From positions 1-16,149 of the forward strand of contig JBMFVN010000012.1 of assembly GCA_049965975.1 (NCBI GenBank): a stretch of DNA of 16,149 nt, in the 5' to 3' direction. Below, in pieces: positions 1 through 7,095 of this stretch. The notes under the pieces are model-generated. The model made no database searches. It had not been told where the DNA came from and saw only the letters and a program-made list of their open reading frames with translations. The stretch is from JAGDXZ01 sp049965975. GTDB lineage: Archaea; Micrarchaeota; Micrarchaeia; Micrarchaeales; CABMGC01. Each line of letters opens with the position of its first letter. The stretch's first letter is position 1. A program made the translations under genes and the position numbers.

Positions 1-239
1 AATTCTCCGAGGGTGAAATGGAGCTTGACTTAGATTCTTATTCTGGCTTTTACACTGGAGAGAAGATAGACGAAGAAGCAGCAGCAGAAATAGTTTCCCA
101 AACTAAGATCTACTCGGCGAATGTAGTAGGCAAACGCTCTGTCGGGATTTTTCTGAAGCAAAAGCTGGTAAAGAAGGAAAACATAAAGAAAATAAGCAAT
201 GTGCCATTTGTTCAAGTCTACAATGTTTCCGAGCTTTAA
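1..239 (+). CDS. DUF424 family protein, C-terminal part (5' end outside window)
   Basis: The frame is open from the left edge, so this is the 3' end of a longer gene; the ATG at position 18 is an internal methionine. The visible part has the family's features in order: a tyrosine/glycine segment (FYTGE), an acidic helix (DEEAAAEIV), an Asn-Val-Val-Gly segment followed by Ser-Val-Gly, a basic stretch and a terminal VPFVQV strand (usually VPHAQ in this family). DUF424 proteins are short, about 95-110 residues, and archaeal. Their role is not established, though they often lie near translation genes. The stop codon lies inside the same TTAA tetranucleotide as the stop of the convergent NAC gene. 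The family call is from remembered motif order, without an alignment. Confidence 0.7.
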   Translation, partial: FSEGEMELDLDSYSGFYTGEKIDEEAAAEIVSQTKIYSANVVGKRSVGIFLKQKLVKKENIKKISNVPFVQVYNVSEL

Positions 240-583
240 GTGTTTTTCTTCAGTTCTAGTATTGCCTCTGCTATGTTACCTTTTGCCTTTTCAAGCGCAG
301 CCTTAACTTGCGCTTTGTCTTTTATCCCTGTCTGCTCCATTACAAACTCTATGTCTTCATCTTTTACCTCTGTTTTTTCCTGCTTTTCTTTTTCCGTAAT
401 GTTTCCGGTTATTTGGAAAGATTTCATTCCTTGAGCTTCTATCAGCATGACCTGTGGGTTTTCTACGACAATTTCCCTGTCTTCGAGCTCTATGGTTACT
501 TTTGTTGCGTTGAGCTCGCTGCTTTTTATTCCAAGCCTGTCCATCATGCTTTTCAACGCTTTAGGATCCAAATTCGGTAGCAT
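236..583 (-). CDS. nac: Nascent polypeptide-associated complex protein (archaeal NAC, alpha type)
   Basis: This is a 115-residue protein of typical archaeal NAC length. Residues about 8-62 form the NAC domain: a Met/Leu-rich helix, two beta strands (KVTIELEDREIVVE), the characteristic ENPQVMLIEAQG segment and a final strand. After a charged linker, residues about 74-113 form a UBA domain (DIEFVMEQTG ... KGNIAEAILEL). Archaeal NAC is a homodimer that binds ribosomes and newly made chains near the exit tunnel. The ATG at 581-583 lies 10 bp after the stop of the upstream membrane-protein gene, so the two are probably co-transcribed. Only a weak GGT-type ribosome site precedes it. The 3' end overlaps the convergent DUF424 gene by a few bases. 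Confidence 0.95.
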   Translation of the reverse strand: MLPNLDPKALKSMMDRLGIKSSELNATKVTIELEDREIVVENPQVMLIEAQGMKSFQITGNITEKEKQEKTEVKDEDIEFVMEQTGIKDKAQVKAALEKAKGNIAEAILELKKNT

Positions 584-593
584 ATTACCACAC

Positions 594-1319
594 TCATTCT
601 CGTTTTCTGTGCTTCTTTTTGCCTTTTTTGCCTTTTGGCTTCTTCTCTATTTCATCATAGAGCTTTTGCACTTGCAAGTCGAGTTCATTACTGTTTGGCT
701 TGCTAGTTTGGTGCGAAGACATGAAGAAAGAAGCTATTATGGCAAATAGACCGATTAAGAAAAACAATGATCCTAGGAATACATAACCTCCAGCATTTTT
801 TATTGTTGACAAAGCTTTAGCATAAGAATATGTGACCTGTTTTATTTCTACTGTATCTGGCGCAGAATAGGGATTGAAGAAAATTGCAAAATAAGTACCT
901 GGTTGCTGAGCGCCTTTCGCAAGGTAATATGGCTTTGTATAATTCGATACCTCTGTATTTTGCGATGAATTCTCAGGGATATAAGGAAATGTGCCAGCAT
1001 TGCCTTCTGCGATTTCAAGCACTCCTTGACCTTCAAGGCTTTGCGACGCGTTGGCGATTCCTGTTTTCGATGCTTCTATTTTCTGGAATGCAGAGAAATT
1101 AGCAAAGACAAAGTAAACTGGCATTTTCGACGCATAGCCCATTAGAAATGTCTGGTTTACATTGAATTGCGCGTAAGCGATGCTGTTTGGCTGGATTTCT
1201 AGCATTGATGTGTTCTGCGTGACAAAAGAAGATGGTAATGTCGACGAGACCGAAGCTATGGAAATAGCTATGCCTATTATGAGAAGCAAAAGACCGAACA
1301 ACAAGACTCGCTTGTTCAT
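594..1319 (-). CDS. Two-TM membrane protein with extracytoplasmic domain and polybasic tail, unknown function
   Basis: I do not recognise this 241-residue protein. Residues 4-24 form a hydrophobic N-terminal segment (signal anchor). Residues about 27-176 look extracytoplasmic and carry several N-x-S/T sequons (for example NTS, NQT, NFS, NAS, NSS, NYT). Residues about 177-200 form a second membrane helix. The last 41 residues should be cytoplasmic and end in a dense Lys/Arg cluster (KKPKGKKGKKKHRKRE). The aromatic beta-strand-like segments before the second helix suggest a beta-sandwich. The ATG at 1317-1319 sits about 24 bp from a TATA-like element on the same strand, which fits a leaderless message. 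The gene directly precedes NAC. A basic tail beside a ribosome-associated chaperone gene could bind rRNA, but that is inference. Confidence 0.8.
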   Translation of the reverse strand: MNKRVLLFGLLLLIIGIAISIASVSSTLPSSFVTQNTSMLEIQPNSIAYAQFNVNQTFLMGYASKMPVYFVFANFSAFQKIEASKTGIANASQSLEGQGVLEIAEGNAGTFPYIPENSSQNTEVSNYTKPYYLAKGAQQPGTYFAIFFNPYSAPDTVEIKQVTYSYAKALSTIKNAGGYVFLGSLFFLIGLFAIIASFFMSSHQTSKPNSNELDLQVQKLYDEIEKKPKGKKGKKKHRKRE

Positions 1320-1379
1320 CTCAACCAGCTGAGCAGATTATATTCTTATATGTATATGCTTATTTATTTAATGATGTTT
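1320..1379. promoter_or_regulatory. Divergent promoter region between the membrane protein/NAC pair and the KaiC-like gene
   Basis: This AT-rich 60-bp spacer serves two divergent genes. On the plus strand a TATA-like run (TTATATGTATA, 1346-1356) is centred about 29 bp before the ATG at 1380. On the minus strand TATAAGAATATAAT (1337-1350) is centred about 24 bp before the ATG at 1319. Both distances match the archaeal TATA-to-start-site spacing, so both messages may be leaderless. The two boxes overlap, so initiation in the two directions may compete. Confidence 0.5.
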
Positions 1380-2099
1380 ATGAACAAAGTCGCAACGGGC
1401 ATAGCGGGTCTTGACGCAATGCTTTACGGTGGCATACCAGAAGGCAACCAAGTCATTTTGGCAGGTGGCCCAGGTGCAGGCAAGACTCTGCTTGGTTTCA
1501 ATTACTTGTACAATAATGCAAAGGCAGGCAATACTTCGGTTTTCTTTGCGATGGAAGAGAGCCCAGATAGAGTAATAAACAATGCAAAGGAGGCTTTTCC
1601 AGATTTCACAGATATTGACGACCTTATAGCCAGCAAAAAGTTGATAATTGACGGGGAAGATCCTTCAACAATAATAAGAAGTGGCAGCACCAATTCCTAT
1701 GAGTTCGGGAAGGTTGTTGCTGACATCGAATCTACAATTACCTCTTACAAGGCCACCAGGGCAGTGATAGACTCTCTAAGCGTAATAGACTTGCTGATAA
1801 ACGATCCTGGCACATACAGGCGCTCAATGATTTCGCTAGTTAGCAACCTGCGTAGGCTTAATGTCACTTCTTTGCTTACTTCTGAATTAGCAAATCCGGA
1901 TTTTTCGAGCCAAGATTTCAAGCCTGAATTCTTTATATTTGACGGGGTAATAGTCATGTACGAGACAGGTAAGGAGGACAGGCGCATGCTTGCAATGGAA
2001 GTCCTAAAGATGCGAGGAAGCAACCACAGTTTTGCAATAACCCCGTATGAGATAACTTCTAGCGGTTTCAATGTAATTGCTGCCGAAGGTTCTTTGTAA
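1380..2099 (+). CDS. KaiC/Rad55-like RecA-superfamily ATPase, single domain
   Basis: From the ATG at 1380 the protein has 239 residues. It opens with the KaiC-family sequence TGIAGLDAMLYGGIPEGN, followed by Walker A GGPGAGKT (residues 29-36). The segment FFAMEESPDRVI carries the two glutamates typical of KaiC-like proteins. A Walker B-like strand (ATRAVIDSLSVIDLL) follows, then C-terminal strands. Single-domain KaiC/Rad55 proteins are common in archaea and serve in signalling or repair; sequence alone does not say which. In-frame ATGs at 1350, 1371 and 1374 are alternative starts. I prefer 1380 because the family's conserved start begins there and a TATA-like box lies about 29 bp upstream. 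The next gene starts 23 bp downstream, which suggests an operon with the repeat protein and the DHH phosphoesterase. Confidence 0.88.
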   Translation: MNKVATGIAGLDAMLYGGIPEGNQVILAGGPGAGKTLLGFNYLYNNAKAGNTSVFFAMEESPDRVINNAKEAFPDFTDIDDLIASKKLIIDGEDPSTIIRSGSTNSYEFGKVVADIESTITSYKATRAVIDSLSVIDLLINDPGTYRRSMISLVSNLRRLNVTSLLTSELANPDFSSQDFKPEFFIFDGVIVMYETGKEDRRMLAMEVLKMRGSNHSFAITPYEITSSGFNVIAAEGSL

Positions 2100-2122
2100 C
2101 ACTTTCAATTGTAGTAGATCTA

Positions 2123-3145
2123 ATGGAAGCTGGCAAGAAGGAAGGCGCTGACAGAAAGCGTTTGGTCATAGTTTATGTAGCAATGCTGGCATTGGTTTTT
2201 GCCGTTTCATTTGTCATCCAGTATAAAGTTAGCACTGAGTCTCAAGTCCAAAAATGCAGCGGGTCATACGCGTGTCTGTCAGGCTTAGCTAACAAAACAG
2301 GCAATTCAAGCATTTGTGGGCTTATGCGCGGTTCTTATTCTGACAACTGCTACTTTTCAATTGCTCAAAGCACTCTAAATTCTTCACTGTGCGATAAGAT
2401 AACAAACATTACTTATAGTGCGTATTGCCTTGATTTAATTGCCTTGAATACGGGCAACATGTCGTTATGCAGCAAAGCTGTAGAGCCTTATCAATCCTAT
2501 TGCTATTCCAGTTTCGCTAATAAGCAGCTTGAACCAAGTATTTGCACAAGCATAAGCAATGGCACGATACGAACTATATGCTATTCTGAGGTTCTGGCCA
2601 AGATAGCTTTTGACACCAAAAACCTAAGCTATTGTGCAAATGTTTCCAATTCTACAAATGCTTCAGTAACAAATGCAGTTATGAACAACGCAACGCCTCC
2701 TTCGCTTAGAAACGCTACTTTACAATTGTCAGGCTATCTACTTCAGCCGGGTGCTGCCCTTTCTCCAAAGGAATTCTGTGAAATTGGCGTTGGTTACTTT
2801 TCTGGAAACAAAAGCATTTGCTCTATTGTTCCCTTGTATCTAACTTCGTTATGCACACAAATTATGAGCTCAAGGTCAACGCAGCAGCCTTTAAATTTCA
2901 CTCAGGAACTGCAGGCTTGCAACAGTGCCGGCAAGTATGAGCTCTTGTGCAAGCAAGCCGTGCTCCTTTCAGAAGCCGTTTCTACACACAACTTGAGCAT
3001 TTGCTCAGGAATGAATGCAAGCTCGTCCTATGTTTGCTATGCGGCAGTAGCAAAAGCTGAGAAAAATCAAAGCATTTGCCAGTACATAGCAAATCAAAGT
3101 TTAGCCACAGCCTGTATTGAGAGCTTGTCTTTGAACATGTCCTAG
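2123..3145 (+). CDS. Membrane-anchored Cys-rich, sequon-rich repeat protein
   Basis: The 340-residue protein has a charged N-terminus, one membrane helix (about residues 14-33) and a long extracytoplasmic part. That part holds about seven imperfect repeats of 25-27 residues. A typical unit reads N-x-S-[IL]-C, then 10-11 residues, then C-[YL], then 13 residues to the next unit's first Cys. Cys-to-Cys distances alternate between about 11-12 and 14. I count 19 N-x-S/T sequons, many just before a Cys. An Asn/Ser/Thr-rich insert (about residues 170-200) interrupts the series. The pattern suggests a disulfide-stapled helical repeat that is heavily N-glycosylated. I know of no assigned function; surface adhesion or partner contact is a guess. 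An AGTAGATC sequence ends 2 bp before the ATG. Confidence 0.8.
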   Translation: MEAGKKEGADRKRLVIVYVAMLALVFAVSFVIQYKVSTESQVQKCSGSYACLSGLANKTGNSSICGLMRGSYSDNCYFSIAQSTLNSSLCDKITNITYSAYCLDLIALNTGNMSLCSKAVEPYQSYCYSSFANKQLEPSICTSISNGTIRTICYSEVLAKIAFDTKNLSYCANVSNSTNASVTNAVMNNATPPSLRNATLQLSGYLLQPGAALSPKEFCEIGVGYFSGNKSICSIVPLYLTSLCTQIMSSRSTQQPLNFTQELQACNSAGKYELLCKQAVLLSEAVSTHNLSICSGMNASSSYVCYAAVAKAEKNQSICQYIANQSLATACIESLSLNMS

Positions 3146-3157
3146 CAAGTAGATCGC

Positions 3158-4537
3158 ATGAAGGCTCTAGTCGCTGCTGTTAAGCATTCTGCAAGCAATT
3201 CCTATTTTGCCCTTGCAGTTGAAAGTCCTAAAATAATAAAGCTTAATAGCAAATACGTTCTCCAGCCAGGTGCTCTTGTAGAAGCAAGCGACAACTTTGA
3301 AGTAACGCAAATACTTCAAGACAAGGCAGATTCTAGCATAAGCGAAAGCATAAGAAATAGCGTGGAAAAGGCGGTAAGCTCGCATCTAAACGGCGTGTGC
3401 TATGCAGGAGTAGAAGGCATAGAAGCCATAGTAGACAAGCTGTGGCCGAGCGTTGTGGAAGCAGCTAAGCAGTTCCTGATTAAGATTTATTATTCAGCCC
3501 CAATAATAGTAAGGTTCCACAACGATGCCGACGGCGCAAGCGGGGCATATGCTCTCTACAAGGCTCTCGAATCGCTTGGCCACGATGCGAATGTTGTTTG
3601 GCTTATGCACAAAAGCATAGCCTATTCTGAATCAGACGCCGAAAACGATCTGCTTATAACTAATGACTACGACAGTCTTGAGAAGCCTCTTCTGTTTATC
3701 ACTGATTTTGGCACCAGCCAAGAAAGCAACAGCGGCATTTCCCTTGTTTCCGAAAGGTTTGATATTATTTGGCTTGATCACCATCCTATACCAAAAGACT
3801 TTGCATGGACTAGGCTCGCTCATTATATTAATCCGTGGCTTTTCGGTGGCGATTCCAATTTCACTGCCGGCCTGCTTACCTCAATTTTTGCTTGCTCATT
3901 TTCGAAAATAAACGTCGACGAGATAGTGCAAGCCTCTCTTATTGGCGATTACAGCACTTTTTCAAAGCCTACAGAAAACTCAAGGAATTTGGCTACAATA
4001 TTGGATCTTGCTACAAGCGACACCCATTTGGTAAGCTCACAAAAAGATAACCTTACTCCTGAAATAATAGACAGCTTGCTAAGCAACGAAAAAAAGAAGT
4101 CGGAGCTGATAGCTTATGCTGAAAGCAGGATTTCTGACATGCTCGACGAAGCCATTGAAGGGATAAAGATACACAAGGCGCCGAAAGGAAACATTTACGT
4201 TGCAGATTTCGAAAAGATAAGGGGCGAGAGCGAAGAGAGATATCCATTGCCTGGGAGGTTTGCTTCCAAGCTCCTTGACAAAATAGAAGAGCTAGACACC
4301 ACTGATAGCGTTGTAGTGCTTCATTTCGGATCTTTTATCTCTCTAAGGTCAAGCAAAGGGCTTCGTGACAGGCTTAACCTGCTCACTGTCATAGAGAGGG
4401 TAAAAGAGAAATACGGCAGTCACATAGAATCAGGAGGCGGCCACCTGTCTGCCGCGAGCATCAAGCTCGCTGACACTGTCAACAAAAAAGGCATAATAGG
4501 AGAAATAGTAGAAGAGATCAAGAAAGAGCTTTCTTGA
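3158..4537 (+). CDS. RecJ-like DHH/DHHA1 family phosphoesterase (probable single-strand nuclease)
   Basis: The 459-residue protein has all the metal-binding motifs of the DHH superfamily. These are HNDADG (residues 121-126), D183 in ITDFG, DHH at 207-209 (WLDHHP) and D264 in IGDYS. A C-terminal DHHA1 domain carries the substrate-binding GGGH (426-429). This layout matches archaeal RecJ/GAN-type exonucleases, which act on single-stranded DNA or RNA with Mn2+ or Mg2+; oligonucleotide or cyclic-dinucleotide hydrolysis cannot be excluded. About 110 residues precede the DHH domain and could be a small substrate-binding region. The ATG is 12 bp after the previous stop and is preceded by AGTAGATC, as in the previous gene. 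The 3' end lies 5 bp from the convergent gene. Confidence 0.9.
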   Translation: MKALVAAVKHSASNSYFALAVESPKIIKLNSKYVLQPGALVEASDNFEVTQILQDKADSSISESIRNSVEKAVSSHLNGVCYAGVEGIEAIVDKLWPSVVEAAKQFLIKIYYSAPIIVRFHNDADGASGAYALYKALESLGHDANVVWLMHKSIAYSESDAENDLLITNDYDSLEKPLLFITDFGTSQESNSGISLVSERFDIIWLDHHPIPKDFAWTRLAHYINPWLFGGDSNFTAGLLTSIFACSFSKINVDEIVQASLIGDYSTFSKPTENSRNLATILDLATSDTHLVSSQKDNLTPEIIDSLLSNEKKKSELIAYAESRISDMLDEAIEGIKIHKAPKGNIYVADFEKIRGESEERYPLPGRFASKLLDKIEELDTTDSVVVLHFGSFISLRSSKGLRDRLNLLTVIERVKEKYGSHIESGGGHLSAASIKLADTVNKKGIIGEIVEEIKKELS

Positions 4538-4542
4538 ATTAT

Positions 4543-5133
4543 TTACTGCTGCTTTTCTGCAAGCTCAGGGTGCTCGCTCTCGTATTTTTTCTGCCAGCGC
4601 AGGAATTCCGCCCATTTGCTTGCCCTGGCTTTTGATACCTTCTTTTCGTATTCGCTTTTTATTTTCTTCCACTCTTCCATTGTAAAGCCATATGGTGCAT
4701 GCTCCCTTATCTGCTTAGGATGGAACTGCGGATACCAGATCTCCTTGTAGTAGTCAACATCTGTTTCTTCTACATATGCCTGGTTGATATGCACGCCTTC
4801 CTTCTCAAGGAGCTTGATTATCTCATCCTTGCTTATTGCAGGATTCCTGCTATCAGAGCCAGTAGGATTGTAAACTATTGTTATTGTCTGCTTTACAAAC
4901 GCAACTTTTGCCTGGAGTATTGCTTCATTCAGCAGCAGTCTGTATTGTATTCTTGCAGCATGCTCGAGGTCTATGAGCTCATTTTTGTTAAGATTGCTGA
5001 AGACAATTCTCTTCACTTTGTCATAAGGCACTCTGTACTTTTCCCCTTCGTCTTCAACGTATATATCCTTAGCTTCGCCGCCCTGCTTTGTTGTGTTCTC
5101 GTTTTCCACAGCAGACGTATTAGCTCTATCCAT
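4543..5133 (-). CDS. Probable partner of the Tes-like radical SAM protein; ferredoxin-like fold signature, unknown function
   Basis: From the ATG at 5131-5133 the protein has 196 residues. That start lies 4 bp after the stop of the radical SAM gene, and a GGAGG lies about 14 bp upstream. A longer reading to 5187 would overlap the upstream gene by 50 bp. I do not recognise the family. A central part (AKVAFVKQTITIVYNP, then KDEIIKLLEKEGV) resembles the beta-alpha-beta pattern of heavy-metal-associated (HMA) domains, but no metal-binding CxxC is present. It is followed by a Trp/Tyr-rich segment and a charged helical C-terminus with a repeated K-W motif. The protein is soluble and has no signal. 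Tight coupling to the upstream enzyme suggests a shared pathway, as an accessory or substrate-presenting subunit (inference). Confidence 0.75.
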   Translation of the reverse strand: MDRANTSAVENENTTKQGGEAKDIYVEDEGEKYRVPYDKVKRIVFSNLNKNELIDLEHAARIQYRLLLNEAILQAKVAFVKQTITIVYNPTGSDSRNPAISKDEIIKLLEKEGVHINQAYVEETDVDYYKEIWYPQFHPKQIREHAPYGFTMEEWKKIKSEYEKKVSKARASKWAEFLRWQKKYESEHPELAEKQQ

Positions 5134-5137
5134 ACGC

Positions 5138-6931
5138 TCACTTATTTCCTCCAGATTCAACAGCGTAAGCCTCAGCATTTCTGGCATTTGAGTTTACAGG
5201 GAGTTCAAAGTAATTGACAAGATGGCCGTATGTCTTCTCATAGAGTGGGTTGGCCTCAAGCTCCTTTATGTTCCTCCTGTACTTGTCTGATGCATAAGTC
5301 CAGCCTGGATGAGACTTTTGCCATTCTTCGCTTGGTATTGCATACTGCCTCTGCACCTTGTCTCTGTAAATTTCCGGGAAGACGTTGAATGTGCAGAAAG
5401 GCGTTACCCTGCCGTCCGGAAGTATGTAGTGTATATCGCATTTCTCCACTCGCTTTATGTCGTAGTTGTATTCGTCCTGGAAGTGCATCATGCCAAGGAA
5501 CAATGTCTTCATCTGGAATGCCCCTACCGACGCAAAGTCGTGCTTTAGAAGTATGCTGCCTAGAAGCTTGGCAAAGTTTATTGACTTTGGCTGCTTTTCC
5601 TTGTCTATGAACTTCCTCAAATTGAGAAGTGCACTTGTTGCCATTATGTGCCTTTGTAGTCTGCTCTTGCCTTCCATTTCGTTGACGACTTGCTGCAGGT
5701 ATTCCATGAAGCCGCGCGCATCTAGGAACCTTGTAACTGGTATTACTTTGTTGTCCTTGTCAAGGAACAAGTAGGTCCCTGCGCCGCAAGCGAAGTGTAT
5801 TGAAAGGTCGTAAGAATAGCTGCCAGTAAGTGCCTCTATGAACTTTGAAAGTCCTCCTATATAAGGCACAGAGAACCAATCCTCTTTCGCAACGACCCCG
5901 TTAGTTTGCTGTTCGATAAGCTTTATGGCTCCTGGTATTGTTATGCGCTGCTTTTCCCTGAGCCTGTCGGGCATTCTGCCGACAAGCGAGACGGGCTGGA
6001 AGTTCACTGCCCTTACTATGTCTATGTTGTTAAGGGCGAAGTTTATCATGGAGCCAAGCTCTGAATCGTTTATTCCGCGTATTACAGTAGGCACAAGCAC
6101 TATTCCAACGCCAGCCTTTCTCGAAGCGTCGAATATGAGCGGTATTTCCCAGTGGTTCTTCGGGTTTGCGCGCTTGCTTACGCCGTCGAAGCTCATGTAA
6201 AGCGTGCTGAGTCCGGCATGTCTAAGCCTTACGAGAAGGCTCGGATCTAGTCCAAGATTTATGCCTGTGGTGTTGAGCTGTATCTGGTCAAAGCCAGCCT
6301 TCTTTGCAAGCGCTATTATCTCTACTATGTCTTTTCTTATTGTGGGCTCGCCACCAGTTATTTGTATGGCGTTTGCAGGTATCGGCTTTTGGCTCCTGAG
6401 CTTCTTGAACAATATGTCCAGCTCTTCAAGCGAAGGCTCATAAACAGGGTCATTCTCTTTAGCATAGAAGAAGCAGTACCAGCACGAAAGGTGGCACCTG
6501 TTTGTCACCACTACATTTGCAAGTGCTGTATGCGACTTGTGCCTTTCACATATGCCGCAGTCGAACGGGCAGTTCTCTCCTTCATTTACAACATCTGGGT
6601 TGTCAAAGCCCCTGCCGTTGTAGTTGTAATCCTTCATGCTCATGTACATGTCGTAGTCTTCCCAGTACTTTTCTATGAACCAGCCGTGCTCTGGGCAGTA
6701 CTTTCGTATCATTACGTTGTCTCCATCCTTGTAGATTGTGCCGTCTATTATGAGCTTGCATACTGGGCACACAGTCTTTGTCTTTTCAAGCACAGGCATT
6801 TTCTCTATTTCTTCCATAGTCCTGTGATAAGGCGCAAGCAATGGGTCTGTCTCGTTAACATTTTCGTTCTTTGGCGCCTGAAGCCTTACGGCTTCTTGTT
6901 CTTCTTCGACCTTTGGGTCCGCATCAGGCAT
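5138..6931 (-). CDS. tes: Radical SAM enzyme of the tetraether lipid synthase (Tes, MJ0619-like) family
   Basis: The 597-residue protein matches the MJ0619/Tes pattern throughout. An N-terminal rubredoxin-like site has CPVC (C55, C58) and CPEHG (C79). An auxiliary cluster segment is CPFDCGICERHKSHTAL (C121, C125, C128). The radical SAM CxxxCxxC is CHLSCWYC (C146, C150, C153), with GGEP at 193-196. C-terminal auxiliary cysteines are C382 (ACGAGTYLFLD), C498 and C513 (PFCTFN). Tes joins two archaeol chains by carbon-carbon bonds to make membrane-spanning tetraether lipids. Related radical SAM proteins with other substrates exist, so the exact product is inferred. The first 45 residues are an acidic extension. 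A GGTG site lies 6 bp before the ATG, and a TATA-like TTTATAA lies about 25 bp upstream. Confidence 0.85.
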   Translation of the reverse strand: MPDADPKVEEEQEAVRLQAPKNENVNETDPLLAPYHRTMEEIEKMPVLEKTKTVCPVCKLIIDGTIYKDGDNVMIRKYCPEHGWFIEKYWEDYDMYMSMKDYNYNGRGFDNPDVVNEGENCPFDCGICERHKSHTALANVVVTNRCHLSCWYCFFYAKENDPVYEPSLEELDILFKKLRSQKPIPANAIQITGGEPTIRKDIVEIIALAKKAGFDQIQLNTTGINLGLDPSLLVRLRHAGLSTLYMSFDGVSKRANPKNHWEIPLIFDASRKAGVGIVLVPTVIRGINDSELGSMINFALNNIDIVRAVNFQPVSLVGRMPDRLREKQRITIPGAIKLIEQQTNGVVAKEDWFSVPYIGGLSKFIEALTGSYSYDLSIHFACGAGTYLFLDKDNKVIPVTRFLDARGFMEYLQQVVNEMEGKSRLQRHIMATSALLNLRKFIDKEKQPKSINFAKLLGSILLKHDFASVGAFQMKTLFLGMMHFQDEYNYDIKRVEKCDIHYILPDGRVTPFCTFNVFPEIYRDKVQRQYAIPSEEWQKSHPGWTYASDKYRRNIKELEANPLYEKTYGHLVNYFELPVNSNARNAEAYAVESGGNK

Positions 6932-6975
6932 TTATACACCAATATAACTCAGTTATAAAACGTTAACATTTAAAT
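6932..6975 (-). promoter_or_regulatory. Promoter and ribosome site of the Tes-like gene
   Basis: Read on the minus strand, a TTTATAA box (6954-6960) lies about 25 bp before the ATG at 6931, and ATTTAAATG lies a little further out (about 6967-6975). GGTG is centred about 8 bp before the start codon. If the inner box is used, the leader is nearly absent; if the outer one is used, the GGTG can act as a Shine-Dalgarno site. Confidence 0.45.
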
Positions 6976-7046
6976 CTATTGCGCAAATTGCGGAATACGA
7001 AAGCAGCATAAATCAAAATAAATTAACAAATTAACCCTTTTATTAC

Positions 7047-7094
7047 TTTCTAAATAAAAAGAAAAAAAGAAAAAGAAGTGCAACCTTGCACTTC
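7047..7094 (-). terminator. Hairpin plus T-tract terminator at the end of the transfer-like operon
   Basis: Just past the TAA of the large ATPase gene (stop at 7096-7098) is a perfect 9-bp inverted repeat, GAAGTGCAA / TTGCACTTC, at 7075-7083 and 7086-7094, separated by 2 bases (effective stem 7-8 bp). On the minus strand it is followed by about 25 nt that are almost all T, broken by a few C and A (7050-7074). The T-run fits archaeal termination; the hairpin makes it look like a bacterial intrinsic terminator and would also protect the mRNA 3' end. Confidence 0.7.
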
Positions 7095-7095
7095 G

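Noticed and set aside
1380..2099. ArlH/FlaH (archaellum KaiC-like protein)
   Set aside because: No archaellum genes are nearby and the sequence follows the general KaiC/Rad55 pattern; there is no evidence for the specific role.
5134..5187. Start of the Tes partner gene at 5187 instead of 5133
   Set aside because: It would overlap the radical SAM coding sequence by 50 bp, and the extra residues do not look like part of a domain; the ATG at 5133 lies 4 bp after the upstream stop.
4699..5217. Long plus-strand open frame (172 codons) opposite the Tes partner gene
   Set aside because: It lies antisense to a gene with coherent composition, its translation is rich in Cys, Phe and Leu with no domain, and it has no ribosome site.
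6362..6958. Plus-strand open frame of 198 codons opposite the 5' half of the Tes-like gene
   Set aside because: It is antisense to the highly conserved radical SAM cluster region; the hydrophobic, Val/Tyr-rich translation is a shadow of that coding strand.
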